DNA from: a virus | Virus record (IMG/VR): IMGVR_UViG_3300025000_000301 | Coordinates: 1 to 32,360 of that record | DNA: 32,360 bases | Direction: 5' to 3' (one strand) | In this document: piece by piece, positions 6,513 through 14,700 of the stretch | How the letters are laid out: every line of letters starts with the position of its first letter | How positions within the stretch are numbered: position 1 is the stretch's first letter | Notes under the pieces: model-generated | Database searches by the model: none | What the model saw: only the letters and a program-made list of their open reading frames with translations | Told to the model about the DNA's origin: nothing | Program-made: the position numbers and the translations under genes

Positions 6513-7535
6513 ATGCCAAGAAAAATATACAGAAATACAATTACTAGTCCTGAATTATGGGAAAAAGTAAACATAAAAAATATTCAACTTATGCAAAGGT
6601 TTTTAAAAGATAAAAATAATAAATGCTCTGATTTAACAATAAATGGGTATGATTCAGATTTGCGTATTTTCTTCACATGGAATTTATTATATAATGAAAA
6701 TAAAGTTTTTCAAGAAATTAAGAAAATTGAATTTGCAGATTTCTTTAGTTTTGGCACTATTGAATTACAATGGAGTTCTAGTAGATTTGAAAGACTTCGT
6801 TCATGTCTAAGTAGTTTATCTGATTTCTTTGAAAAATTTTATGGAGAAGATTATCCTAAATTTAGAAATGTAATATTAAAAGTTATTGATAAAGTACCAA
6901 AGAGTGCAAAACATGAAAAGACTATTCTTTCTGAAAAACAAGTAAATGATTTACTTAATTATTTATCTAAAGAAATTAATAGACCACAAGAAGCATGTCT
7001 TTTAGCATTGGCAATAGGTTGTGGTGCTAGAGTTTCAGAATTACTTAGAATTAACATATCATTAATTGATGAAAATAATCTTGCATTTGATGATATTTTT
7101 ATTGAAACATTAAAAGAGATCAAAACAAAAGGACAGGGTAAAAAAGGTAAGCCTTTGTATAAATACATAATTAAAGATATATTTATACCTTATTATAACG
7201 TATGGTTAGAAGAACGTGAAAAGATAATGAAAAGAAATAGTAAAGAACACGATTATTTATTTGTAAAATCAAATGGAGAACCAGCTAAAGTATCTACTAT
7301 TAGAAGTTGGATTACTAAATGGGAAGATTTCCTTAATTTACCATTTTACCCGCATTGTCTAAGACATTATATAACGACTTATTTGACAAGACTTGGTTTA
7401 AGTAGTGATTTTATTATTGAAATTATGGGATGGGGTTCGTCTGAAATGTACCACATCTACAATGACTTGACAGCAAAAGAACGTAAATGGAAAGATTTAG
7501 ATAAATTGAAAGATGCTTTGAGTAAAAATAAATAA
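6513..7535 (+). CDS. tyrosine recombinase/integrase
   Basis: Start ATG 6513 is nine bases after AAGGA; a TTG at 6468 lacks a site. The 340-residue protein has an N-terminal SAM-like core-binding part (LTINGYDSDLRIFFTWNLLY) and a C-terminal catalytic domain with ARVSELLRI (first arginine), the basic KTKGQGKKGK region, PHCLRHYITTYL (H-x-x-R), IMGWGSS and a final MYHIYNDL (nucleophile tyrosine). The second histidine is tryptophan (GWG), a substitution known in active members. Such enzymes integrate, resolve or invert DNA. Placement inside the late tail region, away from a lysogeny module, is unusual; no matching core sites were found in the window, so its substrate is unknown. Confidence 0.85.
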   Translation: MPRKIYRNTITSPELWEKVNIKNIQLMQRFLKDKNNKCSDLTINGYDSDLRIFFTWNLLYNENKVFQEIKKIEFADFFSFGTIELQWSSSRFERLRSCLSSLSDFFEKFYGEDYPKFRNVILKVIDKVPKSAKHEKTILSEKQVNDLLNYLSKEINRPQEACLLALAIGCGARVSELLRINISLIDENNLAFDDIFIETLKEIKTKGQGKKGKPLYKYIIKDIFIPYYNVWLEEREKIMKRNSKEHDYLFVKSNGEPAKVSTIRSWITKWEDFLNLPFYPHCLRHYITTYLTRLGLSSDFIIEIMGWGSSEMYHIYNDLTAKERKWKDLDKLKDALSKNK

Positions 7536-7601
7536 ATTAATTCATTACCAAACACACATTTTGTCGCAATTTTTAGTTTTATAAAGTCAATAAAATCAAG
7601 G

Positions 7602-7619
7602 GTTTACGGCATCGTAAAC
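7602..7619. repeat. perfect inverted repeat downstream of the recombinase
   Basis: GTTTACG (7602-7608), spacer GCAT, CGTAAAC (7613-7619), 66 bases after the recombinase stop. No T-run follows, so it is a poor terminator. It could be a recombination core or a protein-binding site; nothing else in the window matches it. Confidence 0.5.
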
Positions 7620-7664
7620 TCATAAAAATTTATCAAATTAATAAAATAAAAATATAATAATATC

Positions 7665-7698
7665 TTGACATACTCTTTCTCATATAGTATAATACTAT
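7665..7698 (+). promoter_or_regulatory. consensus promoter with overlapping palindrome (TA operon)
   Basis: TTGACA (7665-7670), 17 bases, TATAAT (7688-7693). The -10 lies inside a perfect 15-base palindrome ATAGTAT-A-ATACTAT (7684-7698), a natural operator position. A wider repeat, CATATAGT (7681-7688) and ACTATATG (7716-7723), reaches the ribosome site. Autoregulation by the antitoxin is expected for such pairs but is inference. Confidence 0.85.
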
Positions 7699-7740
7699 TA
7701 ACCAATAAACTACAAACTATATGGAGTGTGAATAATAAAT

Positions 7741-8004
7741 ATGAGAAGGACAACAAGAAGATCACGAAGAAATATTGGCACATCAAGGCATAAACTTAAA
7801 CCTTTAGTAAAGGGGGTTAGAATATTGACACCATTAGTAATTAAATCAATAGATAATGAATTAGATGATAATGAATTAGATGATAATGTGAAATTAACTT
7901 GTATGAGTAATATTAAAAATAGAGCAAAAGCAGCTAGAAAAGGACAAAGACTTACTGTGCAAGATGCAAAAATGATTTTGGAGGCAGTAAGAAATGAGAG
8001 ATAA
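7741..8004 (+). CDS. antitoxin of a type II toxin-antitoxin pair
   Basis: ATG follows TGGAGTG. The 87-residue protein begins very basic (RRTTRRSRRN), then has a tandem acidic repeat (DNELDDNELDDN) encoded by a 15-bp direct duplication (7852-7881), and ends in a charged helix (LTVQDAKMILEAVRNE). It overlaps the start of the PIN gene by 11 bases, the usual coupling of antitoxin to toxin. Consensus promoter and palindrome upstream suggest autoregulation. The family was not recognised; the antitoxin role rests on position, size and coupling. The basic N-terminus could instead bind DNA or RNA directly. Confidence 0.7.
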   Translation: MRRTTRRSRRNIGTSRHKLKPLVKGVRILTPLVIKSIDNELDDNELDDNVKLTCMSNIKNRAKAARKGQRLTVQDAKMILEAVRNER

Positions 8005-8452
8005 AAAGAAAGTGGTTATAGACACTAATATATTTGTAAAAGGTTGGTATAGTGAAAATAAATATTGTAATATTATTATGGATATGATTGATAATAGAAA
8101 ATTACAATTATTTTTTAGTCAAGATACCATTGGTGAATTAGTATATATTATAAAAGGATTTGCTAGAAGATATTATAAAAATAAATCTGATTCCATAAAT
8201 GATTTAAAAGATATAATGGAATTATTTTATTATGGTACAACAGTTAATACCTCTCACACTAAATCACCTGAGATTAATGATAAATATGATGATATATTTT
8301 TGAAATGTGCAATTGAAGGTGATGCGAATTATTTAATTTCAGATGATTTTAAAAGTGGTATGCATGATATTAATAAATTTGGATTTAAAGTTTTGAATTC
8401 TAAAGATTTTTGTAAGATGATGGAAGAATGTAATGTTAGTAATGTTAATTAA
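7994..8452 (+). CDS. PIN-domain toxin (ribonuclease-like)
   Basis: The 152-residue protein opens with KKVVIDTNIFVKG, the classic PIN start carrying the first acidic metal ligand. SQDTIGELVYII gives the conserved glutamate, DKYDDIFLKCAIEGDA the third acidic group, and YLISDDFKSG the last. These four acidic positions hold Mg2+ or Mn2+ in PIN ribonucleases, which in toxin form cut tRNA, rRNA or mRNA (family knowledge). It resembles the COG1569 type more than classical VapC. The start overlaps the antitoxin end, so the two are translationally coupled. In a phage or plasmid-like prophage it would serve maintenance or exclusion of rivals (inference). Confidence 0.85.
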   Translation: MRDKKKVVIDTNIFVKGWYSENKYCNIIMDMIDNRKLQLFFSQDTIGELVYIIKGFARRYYKNKSDSINDLKDIMELFYYGTTVNTSHTKSPEINDKYDDIFLKCAIEGDANYLISDDFKSGMHDINKFGFKVLNSKDFCKMMEECNVSNVN

Positions 8453-8497
8453 ATAATTATTAGATTGATTAAATATTTAAATAATTAGAAATAAGTG

Positions 8498-8526
8498 ACT
8501 AAGATTATAGTGAAATAAATCTTAGT
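8498..8526 (+). terminator. hairpin after the toxin gene
   Basis: ACTAAGATT (8498-8506) pairs with AATCTTAGT (8518-8526), nine base pairs with an 11-base loop. No T-run follows, so terminator strength is doubtful; position after the TA operon supports a 3'-end role. Confidence 0.5.
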
Positions 8527-8578
8527 TGCTACTTGTGATTATTTAGTAGAAACAAAAACTCTCTATCTACCCCTACTT

Positions 8579-8607
8579 TTGATAAATACATACTGATAGT
8601 GTATAAT
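8579..8607 (+). promoter_or_regulatory. promoter of HTH gene
   Basis: TTGATA (8579-8584), 17 bases, TATAAT (8602-8607), ending 23 bases before the GTG start. The surrounding CTACTTTTGATAAATACATA resembles the sequence before the ribbon-helix-helix gene near 26609. Confidence 0.8.
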
Positions 8608-8630
8608 ATATAATAGGAGTGTGATTTATA

Positions 8631-8966
8631 GTGAGTAAAATAATAAAGATAATAGATGGTACAGAAATTCATAAAGTCCTTGAAAAACATTTTAAAAAAA
8701 TTGAACAACAAATAAGTGTGGATATTGAAGTTAAAATTAAAGATAAAGTTGAAGAATATCAAAAGAAAACAGGCATTACTAAAGCATTTATAGCTGATAA
8801 ATTGGGTATATCTCGTCAGGCATTATCCGAAGCCTTTAAATCTAATAATCCAAGATTAGAGACATTAATTAAATTTGCTATATGTTTAGATTGTAAAGTT
8901 GAAGATTTATATGAATATAGTCAAACAAGTGGGTTTAAAAATAATTCAGATATTCCTGAAAAATAA
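8631..8966 (+). CDS. XRE/Cro-type helix-turn-helix regulator
   Basis: GTG start after ATAGGAG. The 111-residue protein has an N-terminal charged helical part (VLEKHFKKIEQQISVDIEVK), then a clear HTH: KTGITKAFIADKLGISRQALSEAFKSNNPRLETLIKFAICLDCKVEDLYE. This is the XRE/Cro fold with recognition helix SRQALSEAF. It has its own promoter and stands alone between the TA pair and two small genes, each unit with a separate promoter. It may regulate itself or the neighbouring moron promoters; no repeated operator was established. Confidence 0.85.
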   Translation: MSKIIKIIDGTEIHKVLEKHFKKIEQQISVDIEVKIKDKVEEYQKKTGITKAFIADKLGISRQALSEAFKSNNPRLETLIKFAICLDCKVEDLYEYSQTSGFKNNSDIPEK

Positions 8967-8978
8967 TCAAGATATAAC

Positions 8979-9007
8979 TTGACATTATTTATTGATGCCT
9001 TTATAAT
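8979..9007 (+). promoter_or_regulatory. consensus promoter of small-gene pair
   Basis: TTGACA (8979-8984), 17 bases, TATAAT (9002-9007). It drives the genes at 9077 and 9419. Confidence 0.9.
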
Positions 9008-9019
9008 ATAGTTTATAAG

Positions 9020-9046
9020 GTGATTGTTGGAATTATAGACAATCAC
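9020..9046 (+). promoter_or_regulatory. 5'-UTR hairpin of the 9077 transcript
   Basis: GTGATTGT (9020-9027) pairs with ACAATCAC (9039-9046). It begins about 13 bases after the -10, so it would sit at the 5' end of the message, like the hairpin of the HU-like transcript. Confidence 0.6.
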
Positions 9047-9076
9047 GATATAGATTAAATTATGGAGGTTTTATTT

Positions 9077-9400
9077 ATGAATTATCATCAACTAACTAAA
9101 TTGCAATTTGAAGAAATTATGGACGAGTTATTAGGAAAACCTGTATGGTTGGAAGTTAGGACAGATACGGTTAGTGTGAACGTGCTGTATGATGGATTTG
9201 AATTTCTTAATTTTTTGAATGGTAAGTATCAATTTGGTTTTGAAAATTATGATGAAGAAAAAGAGTATAAGAATTTGTTAATTAATCAATCTGATATTCT
9301 GGACATACATAGGAATCCTTTTGCTCCTAGTATGAATGCTGAACAAATTGTTTTAAGTATGATTGATTTTACGGAAATATTTGTTGAGTATAATTATTAG
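9077..9400 (+). CDS. small unknown protein, possible relative of 27175
   Basis: An ATG at 9062 is part of the ribosome site ATGGAGG, so the start is ATG 9077. The 107-residue acidic protein was not recognised. Residues GKPVWLEVRTDTVSVNVLYDGFEF then NQSDILDI follow the same strand pattern as VNHKVEITTRDSRITFIYQDF then LNEITDV in the product of 27175, and both genes share an identical 19-base stretch before the start (ATTAAATTATGGAGGTTTT). Probably paralogues with different C-termini; the later one adds a zinc ribbon. It shares a promoter with 9419. Confidence 0.65.
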   Translation: MNYHQLTKLQFEEIMDELLGKPVWLEVRTDTVSVNVLYDGFEFLNFLNGKYQFGFENYDEEKEYKNLLINQSDILDIHRNPFAPSMNAEQIVLSMIDFTEIFVEYNY

Positions 9401-9418
9401 GAGTAGGAGGTATTGAAT

Positions 9419-9622
9419 ATGTTGACGAGAAAACCGATTATTTGTGCAGAGGGTTCAGAAAATTTGTTGCTGTGTAATTATAAATATTTTCATATAGGGT
9501 ATGCGTTGAGTGTAGAAATAAAATTTTTTACTGATTTAAAATATAAGGAATTTGAAAATTTATTGGATGGTAAGTATACTGGACAACAGATTGAGAAGTT
9601 TGAGTTGACTGGTAGGTTTTGA
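9419..9622 (+). CDS. small unknown protein
   Basis: AGGAGG at 9405-9410 is eight bases from ATG 9419; the TTG at 9413 is too close. The product has 67 residues and no recognised domain: TRKPIICAEGSENLLLCNYKYFHIGYALSVEIKFF is mostly strand-like, with a charged end (KFELTGRF). It begins 18 bases after the stop of 9077 and is surely co-transcribed with it. It is followed by the structured leader of nuclease C. Confidence 0.6.
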   Translation: MLTRKPIICAEGSENLLLCNYKYFHIGYALSVEIKFFTDLKYKEFENLLDGKYTGQQIEKFELTGRF

Positions 9623-9648
9623 TTATTATTGATTGAGAAAATAATTTT

Positions 9649-9727
9649 ATAGGGATAAGGTTAGTCCGTACAACTAACTGATAAAGGGGTTGATAATCTC
9701 CTCATAACCCCTCCCTATTATTTTTTT
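9649..9727 (+). promoter_or_regulatory. three-stem leader before nuclease C, shared with 1688
   Basis: Outer stem ATAGGGA (9649-9655) with TCCCTAT (9712-9718) encloses GTTAGT (9660-9665) with ACTAAC (9673-9678), linker TGATAA, and AGGGGTT (9685-9691) with AACCCCT (9706-9712). A T-run follows. The order, the GATAAGGTTA start and the CTAACTGATAA core match the leader at 1688 while the stem bases differ, which suggests conserved structure. Both lie before zinc-ribbon nuclease genes. Confidence 0.65.
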
Positions 9728-9788
9728 AATGATGGTTTTATAAATGAGGAGAGATGTAAAAATAAAATTTTAAGAGGAGAGGATTTTT

Positions 9789-10964
9789 ATGGGTAAACTT
9801 TGGTCAGATGAAGAAGTGTTGTTTTTAAAAGAAAATTATATGACTATGACAGATGAAGAAATTGCAGATGTATTGGGTAATAAAACTAAAAAACAAGTGA
9901 AAAGTAAAAGAGGACATTTAAGATTGACAAATAATTTTAGTAATAAACCACCTACCCAAGAATATGTGAATAAGTGTTTTGAAGAAAAAGGATGTATATT
10001 ATTAACTCCTTATATTCAATCACATATAAATTTAAAATATATTTGTAAGTGTGGTACACCAAGAGAAACTACTTTTGGTAAATTTATGAATCAAAAACAT
10101 GGTTGTAGAGTATGTACTGGATTAGAAAAATATACTCAAGAGCAAGCCGAAAAATATTTTGAAGACAATGGATGTAAATTAATAAGTGAATATACTGGAG
10201 CAAATGATGATTTATCTTATATTTGTTCCTGTGGCAATGAAAGTAAAATAACTTTATGGAATTTTAGAAAAGGCAATAGATGCAAACTATGTGGATTAAA
10301 GAAATTAAGCGATCAACTTAAATATGATATTGAGCATGTAAGACAAATTTTTATTGAAGGTAATTGTGTTCCGTTATTTACAGAATATAATAATAGTAAG
10401 GAACCATTGGATTATATATGTGAATGTGGGAATCAGGCAAAAATTGCTTTATCTGATTTTCAAAATGGTAAAAGATGCAATAAATGTAGAGTAGAAAGAA
10501 TTCATAAAACAATGTATGAAAATGGGACACAACAATGTTCTACACAGCAAAGATATATACATAGTTTAATTGGTGGAGAATTAAACTACCCAATTAAAGA
10601 ATCTTCTCTTGATATAGCTTTTATAAATGATAAATTATATGTAGAATACGATGGAGGCGGTCATGATTTAAGTGTTAAATTAGAATCTACGACTCAGGAT
10701 GAGTTTGATAAAAAAGAAAGAAATAGGAGATATGCTTTATATCGTAGTGGTTGGAAAGAAATAAGAATTATTAGTAAAAAAGATTATTTACCAAATGATA
10801 ATATAATATTAGAGATGGTTAATTATGCAAAAGAGTATTTAAATACTGGACATTCGTGGATTAAATTTGATATTGATAATCAATTAGTTAAATGTAGTCA
10901 ATTTAATATAAAATATAATTATAATACATTAAGACGAATTAATAAAGAATTAATTAATTTATAA
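9789..10964 (+). CDS. zinc-ribbon nuclease C (EDxHD homing-type)
   Basis: ATG follows GGAGAGGA. Residues 1-46 (KLWSDEEVLFLKENY ... EEIADVLGNKTKKQVKSKRGHL) form a SANT/Myb-like helix-turn-helix, common as a DNA-reading arm in phage homing enzymes. Three zinc-ribbon repeats follow, with cysteines near 86/88/106/109, 146/148/165/168 and 211/213/230/233. The nuclease region has SLDIAF (acid near 275) and YVEYDGGGHD (E286, D288, H292, D293), a close match to the EDxHD signature of I-Bth0305I-like enzymes. Its C-terminus differs from nucleases A and B, which share each other's tails. It lies between the two small genes and the lipoprotein. No split host gene was identified at this site, so it may be free-standing. 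Confidence 0.75.
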   Translation: MGKLWSDEEVLFLKENYMTMTDEEIADVLGNKTKKQVKSKRGHLRLTNNFSNKPPTQEYVNKCFEEKGCILLTPYIQSHINLKYICKCGTPRETTFGKFMNQKHGCRVCTGLEKYTQEQAEKYFEDNGCKLISEYTGANDDLSYICSCGNESKITLWNFRKGNRCKLCGLKKLSDQLKYDIEHVRQIFIEGNCVPLFTEYNNSKEPLDYICECGNQAKIALSDFQNGKRCNKCRVERIHKTMYENGTQQCSTQQRYIHSLIGGELNYPIKESSLDIAFINDKLYVEYDGGGHDLSVKLESTTQDEFDKKERNRRYALYRSGWKEIRIISKKDYLPNDNIILEMVNYAKEYLNTGHSWIKFDIDNQLVKCSQFNIKYNYNTLRRINKELINL

Positions 10965-10971
10965 AAATATC

Positions 10972-11000
10972 TTGCATATTCTTCCTATATCATATAATAT
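10972..11000 (+). promoter_or_regulatory. promoter of lipoprotein gene
   Basis: TTGCAT (10972-10977) with TAATAT at 17 bases (10995-11000), or TATAAT at 15 bases (10993-10998). The context resembles other moron promoters here. It starts only eight bases after the nuclease C stop. Confidence 0.65.
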
Positions 11001-11036
11001 ACATATAAAAATACAAAAACAAATGGAGGAATATAT

Positions 11037-11690
11037 ATGTATAATAATATAAATTTATATTTTTTATTTTTTATAATATTATTTTCAAGTGGTTGTAGTC
11101 CTAATAATACATATCAATCAAATACAAATAATATAGACAATACAATAAACACAACAAATGAGCAATCCAACAAAATCCTAGATAAGAAATTACAAAGTTT
11201 AATTGAACTTGCTAAAACTTACAAAGGGAAACAAGGAAATTTATTAAATGAGAATAAAATTGATCTTGGTGGTATAAATGGATATATAGTAATATTCACT
11301 CCTTATTTTGAAGTGACGTTAGACGCATTAAAAAATATTCAAAATTATCAAGATTATAATTTAGAAAATGCTAAAAACAAATATTATGAAACTAAAGACA
11401 TATTTGCTATTTTTTGCTTTCTTTATGGTAATGAACCTGATTTTATGAAAAATCCTACAACAGTTATTAAAATTGGAGATAAAATAATTCATCCTACAGA
11501 TAGTAGTGGTCAACAATTTTCTAATACATCTGAATATTTCCCTGATCCTGCTTATATTGGTGGATGTATTTCTTATTTTAATATTTCTGATTTAGGAGAT
11601 GTAAAGAATTTTCAATTTGCTATTGTTATTAATGGAAATGAAACTAATTTTGATGTTGATTTAAGTAAAATTAAATTTAATGAATTTTAA
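11037..11690 (+). CDS. membrane-anchored lipoprotein moron
   Basis: ATG follows TGGAGGA. The protein of 217 residues begins with a hydrophobic signal (LYFLFFIILFSSGC) and a lipobox-like SSGC; serine at the -3 position is less common, but the cysteine and the following polar, asparagine/threonine-rich linker fit a type II lipoprotein. The rest is a soluble domain of unknown family (GINGYIVIFTPYFEV, then a strand-rich end). It has its own promoter and a strong terminator, so it is a separate cassette directly before the tape measure gene. Phage lipoproteins such as Ltp of TP-J34 block superinfection by acting on the tape measure protein (established example); a similar job here is only inferred from position. 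Confidence 0.75.
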   Translation: MYNNINLYFLFFIILFSSGCSPNNTYQSNTNNIDNTINTTNEQSNKILDKKLQSLIELAKTYKGKQGNLLNENKIDLGGINGYIVIFTPYFEVTLDALKNIQNYQDYNLENAKNKYYETKDIFAIFCFLYGNEPDFMKNPTTVIKIGDKIIHPTDSSGQQFSNTSEYFPDPAYIGGCISYFNISDLGDVKNFQFAIVINGNETNFDVDLSKIKFNEF

Positions 11691-11720
11691 GAGTTGGTTA
11701 AGTACCAACTCTTTTTTATT
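11689..11720 (+). terminator. intrinsic terminator between lipoprotein and tape measure
   Basis: AAGAGTTGGT (11689-11698) pairs with ACCAACTCTT (11704-11713), then a T-run. It overlaps the lipoprotein stop codon and leaves only 27 bases before the tape measure start. Confidence 0.9.
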
Positions 11721-11747
11721 TTTAATATAAAGGAGTTGGTAAAATAA

Positions 11748-14700
11748 ATGTCAAATCAAAACGACCTTGCTATATATTTAAAAATCTTGATCGAAAATAA
11801 TTCCAAATCAAACATAGTCACAGAAACAGATAAACTTATTCAGACACTTCAGCAAAAACTAAATAAAATAACGATTGCTCCTACTATAAAACTACCATCA
11901 ACCGCAAATATATCAGATATAGTTAATAAAATAAATAAATTATTATCTGCAAGAATTGAAGCAAGTGTTAATTTAAAAAATATTAATTTAGGTAATTCTG
12001 GTAATATCCAAGCACCTGTTTCAAAACAACATACTCAAATAGTTAAAGAACTTGATGGTACTGTAAAAAAATATTCTGAAACAGTAAAAAAAAATGGTGA
12101 AATAGTACAAAAAACTACTGAAATTATAGATAAAAATAAAATTACTAAACAGCAATCTGCATCATCTCAAGTAGTAAATAATATTAATAAAGAAACTGAT
12201 GTAGTAAATAAATTAAATAATGAATATGGTAAATTAATTAGAACTGTTAAATTAAAAAAAGCTAATGGTGATCCATTAAGACAAGATCAAACTTATTTAA
12301 ATTCTCAAACTGGAGTTAAAACTACTGTCACTTCTAGACCAAATCAAGAAAATATTTATAGAACAGATAGTGATTTTGGTGCTAAGAAAAATGCTGATGC
12401 TTTAAAAGAACAGATGAAATTAGCAAGGGAATCTGCAAAAATTGCTAAACAGTCAAATGATTATCATCAATCGTATTATAAAGTACAACAAAAACAATTT
12501 GATGATAATAATAAGGAATATTTACGTGGAGTAAAATTAAGAGAAAAAGCAGATTTAGAATCAACAAAAAATAGACAAAAATATATTCAAAATAGAGTTA
12601 AACAAATGCAACAAGAGCAAAAACAACAACAAATAACTACTCAAAATAATGTTAAATTAATGCGTCAAGAAGCAGAGGCAAGATTAAAATATTATACTAA
12701 TAGTCAAAAAATAAAAGGTACTGATTTTAATGCTGAAAATGCTGAATATCTCAGAGGTGTTAAACTTAGAGAAAAAGCTGAACAAGATGCCCAAAAAATA
12801 AAGCAAAAACAAATTCAAGATAGTGTTAAATTACTACAACAAGAGCAAAAAGAAAGAGAAAAAAGTGAACAAAATTATATAAAATCTCTAAGACAAACAG
12901 CAGAAGAAAAATTAAGATTACATCAAACAAGTGTTAAATTAATAGATCAAGAAAATTCTGAATTTCTCAGAGGAATGAAATTAAGAGAAGCAGAACAACA
13001 AAAATTTATTGCAAATCAAGAAAGAATAGCCAAACAACTCAATACAAAAACCCAAAATGCTTTAGGTTTAGGTGTAAAATTTAATAACTTATCACCAGAA
13101 CAATTAGCACCTTTAGAAAAAGCATTAAATAGATATAAAACATTAATAAGTAGTATGCAACAAAAAAATATATCTGGTCAAGTAGTTTCTGATAAAGATT
13201 TAGAAAGATTATCTAGATTAGAAAATGCAATTAAAAGAGTTTATGATTTAACTAGAATTGCTAGTAAAGATTCAAGAGGATTTAATTTTGAACAATATCC
13301 TAAAATGCAAAATGCCGTACATGGTGCTACTAACGCTCAAAATTATTATAATCAATCTATTATGCATGGTAAAAAATTACTAGAGGCCAATGTTCAAGAA
13401 ACTGAAAAATACATAAAAGTAACACAAAGATTAAGAGATGGTTCTAAAATAACAAATGTAACTGCTTATGTTAATAAATTAACTGGTGAAACTCACAAAT
13501 TTAGTGAATCCATGAAAGATTTAATGACTAGAACTTATGATATGGGTTCTGCGTTTAAAACTGCACTAAATAAAATTATGTTGTGGGCTGGTGCAACTGG
13601 TATTTTTTACAATGTTACCAATGGATTAAAGCAAATGGGTAAAGAAATAATAGAAATTGATACAAAATTAACCGAATTAAGTAAAGTATTAGATAATAGT
13701 ACTGATTGGCCTAAATTGATGCGTGATACTGCTGAAAGTGCTAACAAAATGGCAAGATCACTTACTGAAGCGTTGGATGCTGAGATCGAATTCGGTAAAC
13801 AAGGTTTTGAAGCAACTCAAGCAGTAGAATTAGCAAGAACAGCAATGTTAGGAGCCAACGTAACTGGCTTGAAAACAGGTGAGATGGCTAACTATCTTAC
13901 TGGAGCATTAGCACAATTTAATATTGAAGCAGAAAAAAGTTCGACAATAATCGACAAAATAAATGAAGTAGACAATAATTTTGCGGTGACAAGTATCGGA
14001 TTAGCACAAGCGATAAATAAGTCTGGCGAAGCAGCACAACAATTTGGTTTAACACTTGATGAATTAATTGGTTATGTGACAGCCGTACAAACTTCCACTA
14101 GGGAATCAGGTTCTCAAATCGGGAATATGATGAAATTTTCGTTCGCTAGAGTAAATATGGATAAAACACAAGAAGCACTTGCATCTATGGGTATTGCAGT
14201 AAAAGATGTTACTGGTGAGTTATTACCACTAGGAAATATTTACAGTTCCGTTGCCAGTAAATGGGAGTCGATGACTCGTGCAGAAAAAACATATATTTCG
14301 GAAAGTCTGGCGGGCAAGCATCATATTACAAGAATGATGGCATTATTTGACAACTGGGAAATATCTTTAAACGCAACTGCTACAGCACAAACATCTTTAG
14401 GTTCAGCAATTGAAGAAAACTACAAACATTTAAACTCCTTGGAAAGTAAAATAAATCTTAATAAAGCAGCATTTCAGGAATTTTCTTATGCTTTAGGTGA
14501 ATCAGGTGTAAAAGGTGCTATGATTGTTGTATTAGGTGTTATTGCTCAATATATAAATGGTTTTACAGAACTTACACAAAATTATAATGGACTAACTTCG
14601 GCAACTTCTATTTTAGGAGTAGCATTAATTCTTTTAATTCCTAAAATAAAATTAGAATATACTAATTGGATTTTAAGGAATAATCTTGTAGCTACAGCTA

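Noticed and set aside
9659-9684. Hammerhead ribozyme core in the nuclease C leader (GTC and CTGATAA)
   Set aside because: The box reads CTGATAA rather than CTGATGA, and no GAAA follows the second stem, so the catalytic core is incomplete.
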